DNA from: Haemonchus contortus
Lineage: Eukaryota > Nematoda > Chromadorea > Rhabditida > Trichostrongylidae
Length of the DNA: 64,000 nt
Direction: 5' to 3'
NCBI GenBank assembly: GCA_000469685.2
Contig: LS997565.1
Coordinates: forward strand, 6,707,005-6,771,004
The position numbers were made by a program, and so were the translations under genes. This document shows, piece after piece, positions 33,829-49,335 of this stretch. The notes under the pieces were generated by a model, which ran no database searches, had not been told where the DNA came from, and saw nothing but the letters and a program-made list of their open reading frames with translations. How positions within the stretch are numbered: the first letter of the stretch is position 1; the number at the start of each line of letters is the position of its first letter.

Positions 33829-34128
33829 CATTTTCTTTGCGTTAGCTGCCGCGATGCGTTCATGCTGCTCGGCTGATAGACCAGACATGCGACTGATTCT
33901 CGCTGGAGGTGCACTTGGCAGGAGGAAGGCTACATCCGGTTTCTTTTTCTCTGAAGAACGATTGAGAGATAGAATCAAAGAGTTGTGATCTCCCAATGTA
34001 ATATATGTACCTGGCTGTGTTCGTTCTTCTCCAGCGGCACGCTTCAGGGGAATCGTAAATTGTGAGAGTGGCTTTTTCTGAAAAGGTGTGAAAATTTTCT
34101 CCCGAGAGTTTTCCAATTCCTTTTGCAT
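33829..34128 (-). CDS. C-terminal exon or short gene, family unknown
   Basis: The ORF from ATG 34128 to a stop at 33829 encodes 100 aa. A good acceptor (CACACCTTTTCAG) before 34077 suggests the final exon may be only 34077-33829 (82 aa, phase 0), with earlier exons not found. Visible features are PLSQFTIPLKRAAGE, SLNRSSEKKKPDVAFLLPS, APPARISRMSGLS and a basic end AAANAKKM. The composition is that of a real, basic, probably soluble protein. No family is recognised. It lies 576 bp upstream of, and in the same direction as, the AT-hook gene, with a repeat in between. Confidence 0.5.
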
Positions 34129-34624
34129 AGGGAAAGTTTTGGTTCGTTATTGACACATAGTGATATGTGCATTTGAACTCGGTGCCATATTGTCGTTGTA
34201 GTTATTACCTTTTTTGTTTTTTTCTATCACATGAGGTGCCTCATGTAATAAATATATATATATATAGTGATACTATCAATACTCAAATTGTGACAGTCAT
34301 TAGGCACCGCCCACGCTGGACGAGTTATCATGAACAGCTCTATCGAAATGAGTAGGTCACACGAGAGGCCTCAATTTCATTCCTGGAGATAAGATTGATT
34401 AGATGACTTTGATGGTAATCAACCTCATTGGTGACGCAGGTTGAAAGTGACATGCTGACTTGGGGTCGACTGTTTGGAAGCGGATTCGAGAAACCCAGTT
34501 GATTATTTTTATTCTGCCCACCCAATCCTGCTGACAGGACTATGTCCGACCCTGAAACGAGCTATTTAGTCAACCGTCCAAAAACGAGAACTAGAGAAGC
34601 AGAGCAGTGGAGAGTCTCCCACTC

Positions 34625-34863
34625 CTAAAGCGTTCTCGCATGCTGTATTCTCGAGGGAGATTGTAAAACTACAAAGTCTACGACTTTGAGCCCAAATGAC
34701 TCGCATTTCAGCTGCAAACGCTTTGGCACTCTGAACGCGTGATACATTTGCGGAGTATCAGTTAGGTACCTGCTCTGGTCGACGATTTCAAAGGTATTTT
34801 CCATGCTTCGCCTGTTTTCGTCTTCGGTAATTCGGCTGATGAAGGACAGGTTGATAGCTGTGC
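34625..34863 (-). other. Orphan exon-like segment
   Basis: After an ATATTTCAG acceptor a frame of 79 codons stays open to a stop. It reads like protein: FISRITEDENRRSMENTF, SRYLTDTPQMYHAFRVPK, LKVVDFVVLQ. No adjoining exon was found, and the nearby transposon-like element (34971-35371) may have broken the gene. It could be a fragment of the same gene as the segment at 39017-39174. No family is assigned. Confidence 0.35.
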
Positions 34864-34970
34864 CTGAAATATCCTTCTGAGAGAAATATGCTCTACTCAC
34901 TCAACTTCATCCTCGCAGCCCACCTAAGCTAGTCACCATGAATACTATTTAGAAGGATCACAAGTTTCGG

Positions 34971-35371
34971 TGAAAATGTAGTTGGGGGGGCCACCTATCC
35001 GAAGGTCAGTGTATCAAGAAATGAACTCAGTCTAACGTGTTAGTCCTTGTTATATCAGCACTGTATCGGATGCGTAGAGGATGATGGAATTCGACCACTT
35101 TAGCTCCTTCATGCGGTTTCAGCCAACGAAATTTAGTTTTCCAAATAAGCCTAGGTAGGGTAGGAGCACCTGGGTAGCTAAAATGATTACCTCCTGCAAA
35201 AAAAAAACAAAAAAAAGAAAGAAAACTTGCCCACCGCGGTGCTCCTTCCCTACGAAAGCCGTTGATAAAACACGGCACGTCTGTGATATAACACGACATA
35301 ACGCGTTTCATTGAGTTCATTTCTTGATATACCGACATTGTGATAGGTGGCCCCCCCCAACTACATTTTCA
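34971..35371. mobile_element. Terminal-inverted-repeat element (MITE-like), 401 bp
   Basis: The left end begins TGAAAATGTAGTTGGGGGG, continuing through CCACCTATC and TATCAAGAAATGAACTCA. The right end is the inverse: TGAGTTCATTTCTTGATATA, then GATAGGTGGCCCCCCC, then CTACATTTTCA. The inverted arms are about 65-70 bp with a few mismatches. The interior has no transposase ORF, so it is non-autonomous. A related, more decayed copy lies at 33296-33700. No clear target-site duplication was read. Confidence 0.85.
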
Positions 35372-37946
35372 CCCAAGTTTCTAATTTCCTGGTCGTGGTA
35401 CCCTATGTACAGTAAGGATTCTCAGCTCGTAAAACCATATGTACCAGTAGGTCCTGAGGATCCATTTATACCGATAGATATAGTCAGGCTCAAATGTTCT
35501 TTCACCAATCTCTGCTGCTGAATCGAGTATAGCAATGGATCCCACAAACACTCCACAAATCGATACTGAACGTTATCGATTGATCGATTGGTCGGAATCA
35601 CTAAGACAGTAGATAAGTAGGAAGTAAACAGATATGATCTATGCTGCGTAGGCGCTACACGCTTCAGCCAACAACCCTCTGAGCTTTATCCTAACTTTTA
35701 CTAATTGAGCCTGGGCAGCGTTAACATATTTTACCATAATATGGAGTAGTCATGGGACGTTTTGTGGATGACAGATATACAGACAGACATACAAAACGAT
35801 AGACCGACACAAAATTACCACTTCACGTATAAAAAGGATTACTGTGTGCGCCAACTTCTTTAGATCTTTTTACTCGGAAAATTACCGAAATTTTCGGTCA
35901 TGGAGCTCTCATCGACTTCAAGAAATGCTACTGTACAGCGCCTCCTAGCCTTCGCTTAGCTACTGACCACCAATTCCTGCAGAACAATTCATTAAAATCA
36001 ATTTCGAGTAGGGTCACTACACATCTCAAAAAGTAATGAGAGGAGCTGAAGAGTGAAAGTACCAGGACAGACCAGATCATGCTTCGAAGGTCTTGAACTG
36101 ATAGCGAAATATTACTAGAGCATATCATATCAGATCTTCAAAAAGTCAAATGATATCCCGTTGATAAAAACAAATTCAAGATTTTTCGGTAGGCTACAAG
36201 GGTGTATCGCATTTATAGACATAAGCTTCAACAGAGCAGTCTGTCGTATTCGTGGCTGGAACAGCTTGCTGCGAGCGCATGTTCTAACTGGCGATCCGTG
36301 AATTTACTGTAGAACCAACCTTCACATAAAAGTGCAAAATCTGTACTGGCGTTCATAGTCTACGGAAATCAGATTATCTCAGAAAGTAAAAACCGAATGC
36401 GCAATGAAGAACCACCAGTTTCACTGAAGCAACCGATGCGATGCTTTTGGGATGCAACATGTTAGGTGGTTCCGAGAAACGTTCTCTTGAAGAAAAAAAA
36501 AGATTCAGGCCGTTCAAAGCCAGGGCGATGTGAGGGAAGCTACCGATGCCAGGAATGGGTGAGAAGTTCTCGAATGCTCCCTTGGTCGGTATGTCTTCCG
36601 CCTTATATGCGGAAGATTTGAGCTGGTTCTAATGGCTCTACGTGTCTAGCAAACGGTATACTGAGTAAAATCGGGAAACTGTTGAACCCACACTTCAGTC
36701 CATGAAAAATACAAGAAAATCGGGCCCTAGATCATTTTGTCCCATGTTTTTCGTGAAACGGACAGGGACAATTTGATATCGAAATTGGAAGTGCAACAAT
36801 CATTTTTTGTGATTTTTCAGTACAACTAAACACACAAGATTTTATTTAGTTCTTTGAATAAACGACTCACTCCACTCTCATTTTTGTTCTCTACAGCCAA
36901 TGAGTCATTTTTGGAAGTCTGGAAAAGACACTTCCCATTGAAATTCACTTATTTAAATAGCTCTACAAGTCATTTTACAAGTAGTAACCAAACTTTCTAA
37001 TCAACGAAAACGAAAAATCGACGCACAACATACCATTTCTCTAGACGGATATCACTAGGCCTACTTAACGAAAACGCCCTTTTGTGGCTACTGTATTTTC
37101 AGCTGGTAGTGGAATACGGTAGCCGATGGGATTATTTTGAATGAAAATGAATTTCATTTGGCTTACGTCTTCTTTTATACTCTTTCAGACAGAGATAAGA
37201 TGAGCTGACGTTGCAAACACAGAAATTACAGGTTTTCATGGAATAACTCATACAGACATGGCGGTATAGACTCCCTTCTCATGCTTAGGGCAGCATTTTG
37301 ATCTATAGATTAGTTTGTCGGTTTGTTGTTCTGTTCATTTGTCTGTAGACTAATCGTGGAAAAACCTCCCATCTATGGTTACGATAAATGTGTAAAAGCC
37401 AGGAACACCCATCACAAACTGAGGTATACAGTACCAGCTGGGGAGCCAGCTTTTCCGAGGGTGCATGTTGCCCTTGGACACCTACTTTACAAGATCCTCG
37501 TCCAAGAGCGGTCTGCAGAAGGGTAATCGTGCAAGGGGCTCCCGCTAAAGGGGGTATCGCACCAGTACAGTCTGCAGAGGGAAAAAGTACCCATACTCTT
37601 GAGACAGAATCGGTTTCCCATAGTGATACGAGATTAGTCGGCATCCTATCTGACATGACCTCTATCTCTTATCGTTTGAGACGCAGAGCAGAAGGCAAAA
37701 GGTCTGGTTCAACTGAGTTTCATATCTCTTTTTACTATCTTTTACAAGTTCCTATTGATGGAAAGCCCAGTGTATTCCAGATTGTGTACTCCACGTAGTA
37801 CCGCTACAGACTCGGCCGTAGTGTTATGTATGCAAGTTTGGGGCATCGCCTAGTAAAACATAGCGATATTTTCCACTACCCAAGCCTATCAAAAACTAAG
37901 TTATGATTGGAAGGCACTCAGAAGTTAGTAAGAAACAGTAAACAAT
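35372..37946. other. Intergenic, no gene recognised
   Basis: No convincing exon on either strand. Around 35740-35850 there is CATGGGACG, then CAGACAGACATACAAAACGA and GTATAAAAAGGATTA. This resembles the AATCCTT-type repeat ends at 7757, 13249 and 37947, and also 43320-43390. The plus ORF at 37388-37798 shows no domain. Confidence 0.45.
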
Positions 37947-38360
37947 CCTTCTATATATAATTCGCTAAGTGTGTCTGTTGGTTTGTCGGTGTGTTTGTAT
38001 GTGTGTGTAAGTGTGTGTGTGTGTGTGTGTGTGTGTCTGACCGGAAATTCATAACTCCTGTACCCGTGGACCTAGAGTGTTCAAACTATGGGGGGGGGGG
38101 GGGGGGGGGGCAGGATGGGAACATGTATGGTGGGTGGCAGGACTAGACTCTGCCCACAAAGGATGGAGTTTTGCGCCGAAATTATCAATTTAGCCCTAGG
38201 GCGTTCAAACTTGGCAGGAGTACAGGCGGCAGTATGGGAACACTTACGGTGAGTAGTAGGGCGGGGCTCCACCCCCCAAAGAATGGGGTTTCTGCGAAAT
38301 AAATGCCTGAGTGTAAATCCGTAACTCCTGATCCCGTGGGCTTGGAGAACGAAATCAGTA
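37947..38360 (+). repeat. AATCCTT-type dispersed repeat with GT microsatellite and G-run
   Basis: It begins AATCCTTCTATATATAATTC, like the other family copies. A (GT)n microsatellite follows at about 38000-38036. A run of 21 G residues lies at 38090-38110. Downstream, segments with CATAACTCCTG/CGTAACTCCTG and CCCGTGG(A/G)C recur at about 38050 and 38321, so the interior holds diverged tandem units. Confidence 0.7.
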
Positions 38361-38775
38361 GGAGGGGGCAGGGAACACTGACATAAGAAGGCCTTAGAGA
38401 GTAAGATCCACTCATCAGTTAAATCCTAGCGCCTTGGTCATTTACGATCTAGCTTTGACTTTTTGATATGTTTCATTCGACAAGAAAGAGGTAAGTTGTG
38501 TGATTATGAGGAGATGAATTTGGTTCACTTCTTGCTTGTGACCGCTACCCAGCAAAGCTCGCGGTTCAGTGATAATCACGGTTTCTCTCTGCTCTGATAT
38601 TAGTCTTGGCATAACCTATCCGACCGCTAATAATATTGGATTCTCATCACATAATGTATCCGTAGAGAAAAGGAACTACGCCTTTGAAGACATTTGATAA
38701 TCTATACTCTCGCTCAGCGAAACAGCGAAATAATTTACGAAACAAGAGGGAAGGCTTCATTAATTCGATGTTTTT

Positions 38776-38860
38776 CGGGCGAAGTACCTTTGTCTCAAAA
38801 AGGAGGAGAGCCTGGCGTCAGCCGACTCTCCTCCTTTTTGAGACAAAGGTACTTCGTCCG
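38776..38860. repeat. 85 bp near-perfect hairpin
   Basis: CGGGCGAAGTACCTTTGTCT, then CAAAAAGGAGGAGAG, is followed after a 15-base loop (CCTGGCGTCAGCCGA) by its inverse complement with one mismatch; arms are 35 bp. The segment AAGGAGGAGAGCCTGGCGT and the following TCCGACTGGT also occur near 14940-14985. Confidence 0.9.
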
Positions 38861-39016
38861 ACTGGTAACCAATAAATGGTTTCAGCATATGTGAGAATAA
38901 CGTTTACCCCGTGTGATATGCCAGAAAGGAAGCAAACCAGTATATTTTACTCATTTGATGACATCGACTCGCTAAAGTGGACAAGCGCTAAAGGCTTAAA
39001 GATCATGGGAGCCCAC

Positions 39017-39174
39017 CTCTACTCAAGATAAGGACCAGCTCAGTCGTTGAAGTAATGAAATCCAGTTGATGCCAATAGAATCGGCGGGTGCCAAGCAGAT
39101 TGTCGTCCGTTTGGCTCCACTCTTTGGCAACTACTAGACGTTGCTGTGGTTTTTCAATGGCAAATTCGAACAGT
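39017..39174 (-). other. Orphan exon-like segment
   Basis: After GGTTTCAG on the minus strand, 52 codons are open up to a GTGGGC donor: LFEFAIEKPQQRLVV, KEWSQTDDNLLGTRRFYWH, FITSTTELVLI. Both splice signals are good and the composition is protein-like. No neighbouring exon or family was identified. It is a candidate exon of the same broken or unresolved gene as 34625-34863. Confidence 0.35.
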
Positions 39175-41121
39175 CTGAAACCAACTCGAATTACAGAATC
39201 AGTAACCAGCATGATCATAAGCTAATGACCTATAATTTATCAAAAAAGGCGGAGAGAGATATGTAGTTGTGTCATATAGCACGGCTACCACTTGGCCTGA
39301 GGTTAACATCTCGGATCAATGCTGCTCAAACTAAGAAGATTCTTTCTCTCAGAAGTCGAAAAGTTGGTAACAAGTTCGTCTGAGATAGCAAAAGCACTGC
39401 ACAAATTGCACATCGACTTGTACTCAAAAACCAAAGTATGACAATATAGGCAATTAATAGCCGCTGAAACCCCATAAGGAAGTCAAATGCATGGAGTTTT
39501 TTTTATTTTTACTTTCTCTCATGGTTTGGTAATAGCGTTAGTTTGTGCCTGTGCCTAAAATTGGAAACATTGTTTTTTTGGCTTATTCGGAAAATTATGC
39601 AGGAAATCTCGCAATTTTCCAAATTTTTTCTCTGGAAGTTTTCATGGGATTGCTATACTAGGAACTCGACCACTTGTACAAGCATAACGTATCGGACTTC
39701 CTTTGCTTACTGAACCCTATAAGGGCTGAACTGCCGCGGTTCTGTGCATCCCTCGTTCCAAGCCTCAAAGCCAAAAACAGCAACGTTGTAAGACGAACCC
39801 CGATCTTTTCACTCAATGTGCGTTTTTAATGTGCATCCAAGAGATCCCTTTATAATATTTTCATAGGATCTCTTGGACAATCCAGAAAGGCTGAAGTTTT
39901 GTGAAGTTCTGGGCAGGTCTTTCCAACAACCTGTCAATTTCAAAATGAATGAACCATCAAGCCCTCCAGGAAAAGGAAGAACCATTCCATGGCCAAAGGA
40001 GTGGCTTCCGATTTGTGACTTATTCCAAGAATAAGAATCATAAGTTCCTCTTGGGATTCGCTTCGCTTTTACCACAAGCGAGGAACCTTTGGCCGTGGAT
40101 GTGAAACGTATTAAACACACTTCCCATTTAAGATTGCTCAAATTCCGCCTTCGCAAAAGCATATCTCACTCATAACCGTACGAGTCTTACACTTTTTTCA
40201 AGAATAGATCGTTCGGCGGATAATCAATGTGAGGAAGAAGAAAAGGATTGACTTGAGAGAAGCAACTGTTCCAACTGTGAAACTTCTACTTGACTGACAA
40301 CTTGAAGGAGAACAAAACCGTGCCGGAGAATGAAAGAATTATGAGCACCTCTTATATACGTCCATCCTACACCACAAACGTAAGAGTTCTTCTGTTCTGA
40401 GATCAGCCGAACAAACAGGACAGCCTTCCACAGCTTATATGTATGAGGGCCACGTTTTTGTGCATTCAACTCACAGCTCGTCATGATGTAACAATGTGGT
40501 AAAGATCGTTATTGGCTACAAATATCGACTGATGCCGCAGTGTCAAGGGGTGTCCTTTCAGCTTTCATTAAACCCAGTTCAGAGCGTATAGCCCATTGAA
40601 TGTCCCCTCGCCAACCTCTGTAGCTAGTCCTCTGCAGATGAGAACTTCGTGGTGATTACTTGTTCGATGAGACAACAAATCGCCATCGACTGATCGGAGT
40701 TACCTTGTCAGACGCCTATGCTGCAACCTATGCTGTACAAGAGCCACCACCAACATCATGTCCACCCATTTACTCAGCTTCCTCCTACTCGCTACTTTCT
40801 CCCAATTAACGGTGGCTTCTCCTCATCGCTATCTCTATCATGACCATGAAAAGTTCTGTCGACTGACAGACAGACAGAACGACAACCGACCACCAAACTG
40901 ACACACCAAATCAATGCTTTACATACACTAAGGTACAGCACTAGAACAATACTGTTTAGTGTCTGCAGTCAACACCAGTCGTCCCCATTGGACCATATGA
41001 TGTCTTTGAAAATGTTTAACAATGCATAAATAAAGCATTTGTTATTGTCAAATGTCACAAGTTATGCCTTTTAATAATTACGTTATGGTCAGAAGAACTT
41101 TGGCAAGGATATCAGAACATT
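39175..41121. other. Intergenic, no gene recognised
   Basis: There are several modest ORFs (minus 39809-40162 and 40224-40484) with no recognisable domain and no convincing splice partners. A short direct tandem of GACA occurs near 40864-40876. Nothing here is supported as a gene. Confidence 0.4.
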
Positions 41122-42269
41122 CTAGAAGAAATGGAACATATAAGAGATAATCACAAATGCAATCCCAAAATTGAGTGAGAACAGATCAATGGGTGTCACA
41201 GCATGGTCGTCTGGAACATGGTGCGAGTCCGCGGCATGTGGATCTTCTGGGGCTTCCGGATCCCAAACTTCGACTCCAAAGTCAGCACGACCAGCTTCAT
41301 CTTCGTCGTCATACGTATTGTAATAATACCGCGGGCTTTTTGAGAGTTCTTCTCCATGACGCTCCGTAACCTGCTCACCATGATTGTTGTCCTGCGTGAA
41401 AGTGTTCTCAGTAGTCACTTCAAAGATGCCAGGCTTAGTTTTGGGTTTCCGGCCTGGCTTTCTAGAGCGTTTCGTCTTCATTACAGGTTGTTCAGCGATT
41501 TCGTGTGTAAAAGTACCCCTATCATTCTCGTTAACGATGCCAGAACTGGTTCTGGCAAGTTCTTGTACTGGCTCTTCAGTGCGTTCACTTTCCACGCCAG
41601 GATCCACATGAACTTGCTTACCATAAGTGGTGTCTTGGATAGTAGTGACCTCACTCCCACTTTCTTTAGAGACGCCAGGACCACTTTCGGTATCTGTCTG
41701 AGCTGGGTTTATAGCTGTAAGTTCAGTAACCGGCTTGTCAGAACCGCTGTTCTGCTGAGAAGTGGCCTCACCACTCCCATTAAAAATGCAAGGACTAGTT
41801 TCGGCAAGTTCTCGAGTTGAATTCTCGGTATATTCAGTTTCTACGGAGTTTTCCCTCTTGAATTTCTTCTTGACGGAACTCTTCTCTTTCGCCTTGAACT
41901 TTTCGGAGCTCTCTTTTATCTTCTCGTTTGGTACGGCATACTTGCCTTTGTCAGAATCCTCAGTTAGATTCGTGGCTTCTTCACCTTTGTTAATGTTCTC
42001 GACTTCTTTTAAGAGCTCTTTTTTGGGCTCTGCTCCAACGGAGTTTTCGTTGTCAGTTTCTACGGAATCCTCGTCTCCTTTGAGAGCTTGTTTGATATCC
42101 TCGTCGTCCGCCTGTGCACCGAAGATGAGCAACGTGCAGACGATCACGAGTACTATAAAAACAGTTTATATGAGTCAAGCTGTGAACAGGCCCGATTCCG
42201 CGATCCACCTACTTCTAACTAGTTTCGGGTCCCACTACGAGTGCTAGAAAGAAGCTGAGAACCGTTCAT
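41122..42269 (-). CDS. Secreted or membrane-anchored low-complexity protein, 353 aa
   Basis: Two exons: 42269-42239 and 42152-41122, joined in phase 1. The joined N-terminus is an excellent signal peptide (MNGSQLL...VIVCTLLIFGAQA) cleaved near residue 24; the second exon alone lacks its start. Residues 25-125 are Glu/Lys-rich and disordered. Four degenerate repeats of about 40 aa begin near residues 129, 167, 211 and 249. Each follows the pattern (S/K)(P/S)(C/G)(I/V)-x-n-(T/S)-x-n-(K/E)QV. A basic patch, KRSRKPGRKPK, precedes the last repeat. Then comes an Asp/Glu/Tyr-rich stretch and a hydrophobic C-terminal tail (LFSLNFGIAFVIISYMFHFF) ending at the stop. That tail suits a GPI signal or a terminal membrane anchor. 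Role inferred only as cell-surface or extracellular; no family recognised. Confidence 0.75.
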
Positions 42270-42509
42270 GAAGGCAGTGCCCGGACCGCATGACGAGCTC
42301 TACAGTTGTGAAAACATGAAGGCACTGACCGAACTCTGAAGCATAAGATCCCATTGAAGTTGTGGCTGGATTCCGGAACGAGGAAGACTGCAGAATGTTC
42401 GACCATACCGAGAATCTCTACTTAAATACGAGCGCAAAAGCCGTTGAGTGATTATAGCCAATGATACCAGTGATCGCTCACTATTCATTCTATGGCCTCT
42501 TATTATTCT

Positions 42510-42790
42510 TGAGATCGAAGATCATGTGGGTCGAAATGTTGTGCGATGTCGAGGTGACTGTTGAACGGGGGCCATTACTGACTGGATCCCTCGGGCCGTC
42601 AATTGAACGTCAGGACGGCCGTCAAAGCGATAGTCAGACTTCTTCATGAACGCTATGACGAAAGAAATGCTTTGCCCCATGTCCCTCGGGCGAATACGAC
42701 TTATTGGAGTACTCTGGCTCGCGACCAGGACGAATGGAGACATTGCTGTCGCTGGTCAAGTCCTACAGTTTCCTTGAACAGCTCGCAGCA
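42510..42790 (+). mobile_element. Relic of an RTE-type non-LTR retrotransposon (3' end of ORF)
   Basis: The conceptual reading contains pieces typical of the extreme C-terminus of nematode RTE-clade polyproteins: SKIMW, TDWIPR, TSGRP, then in another frame ERYDERNALPHVPRA and YWSTLARDQDEWRH. At least one frameshift and internal stops separate them, so it is a dead fragment, 5'-truncated as is usual. It sits just upstream of the 353 aa gene. Confidence 0.7.
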
Positions 42791-44164
42791 CCTCCCACCC
42801 CATTGCATACCTTTAGCGTGAAGTCTTCGGAGCTTCTGGGAAGCGCCCTGCACTCGACTTTCATTCAGAGTCCAGCGGCGTATTAATTGCGTACTGGCTT
42901 ATACAGAGATTAAAGGTGTTCAGCCGATGTACAAGTCAGTTGTTTTATTCCTCCAGGCGAGTCTTTACCAACTGATTGCTCTGAGGTTTAGAAGGCTCGA
43001 TTCACTTGGGCGAATACGGACCCGATATTCGATACCCGGACCAAGCATGTATGATAGTGCCTCCCTTGCTATTACACCCTCCAGTACACGTAGTTCCTAC
43101 CGATACGGTTGCTCTTCTGTATAGTAGAGCTTAACAATGATTACTTGTTCGATCCATGCCACGGACCGATATTGACCTTTATCGATTGATCGCAGGCGCT
43201 GTGCAGAAATGGTCATCCGTGCCATACTGAACACAACAGCAACATACTTTCTGACCTTTGCCCTACCCCTTACTCCTTTGAGTCCCTTAGGGTTTTTTTT
43301 CATTTGTATCCCTTAGTAATCATGGGATGTCTGCCGACAAACATACATTTAGACAACCGTACAAAACGACACATCTAGATATAGAAGGGATGTGGTTGAT
43401 AAAGGAGGTAGGGATAACGAACGATTTAGCCGACGATGAATGACATGCTCTAAATGCGACACGCACTCCACCTCTACCCGAAATCGGCAAGCGCATCAAA
43501 GTCCCCGTTGCTCTATTGGTGACCTCCACGGTCCTTACCTTTCAAAACAAAGAAAAATCGCCTACCAGTCAGCCTCTCCTAATAATGCTTTCACACTTCC
43601 AAATCGCTTGACCAATACAAACACAAAAGATTAGATATCGAACGTACTTATGCGGAAACCATGATCATTCCAAAGTACACGACGATCCGTGCATGTGGAA
43701 GATTTCCATTTCTGGTTAAAAAGCCTTCTAGCAAATTAGTACAATTCATTACAACTTTCGGAAAAAAAGAAAACACACAACAAAACGATCGGTTAACCGG
43801 TCTCGACAACCGGAATTCCAGTGGCATCGGTCATTTAATGATAAATAAATAACTTTCTGTGCAATGCCTTGAGATAGAAAATACCCTCGCTGTTAAAGAT
43901 ACGAACAATACAATAACAACAGGAAGTCAAATTAGGCCTGTCTTCAAACTTATGGCTGCCCTAAACCGCATACTCACTAAAAAATCATTATCCATTATGT
44001 ATGAGCAAAATCGTAAGATTTCAAAGTCCCACAATGTGGTGGCTGGACCGAAGTGTGGAAACAGCCTAATTCTCATATAACGTTTAACAACTAGATCACA
44101 ATATGCAGAAAGATACAAAGGAAGTGCAGTACGATAAGAAATTCTCAGAGAAAGCTACTAAAAA
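42791..44164. other. Intergenic, repeat-like, no gene recognised
   Basis: Short matches to the neighbouring relic (GGGCGAATACG at about 42686 and 43010) and to 35560-35850 (TTATCGATTGATCG, CATGGGATG/CATGGGACG, ACAAAACGA) suggest further old retroelement or repeat pieces. No coding exon is supported. The right end is the 3' flank of the erlin gene. Confidence 0.45.

Positions 44165-49335
<5,171 letters not shown>

Noticed and set aside
37388..37798. 136-codon plus-strand ORF
   Set aside because: No domain, signal peptide or exon partner; composition is ordinary for chance ORFs.
41356..42247. Two long plus-strand ORFs (154 and 161 codons)
   Set aside because: Antisense shadows of the large exon of the 353 aa secreted protein gene, whose strand is fixed by the signal peptide and splice junction.
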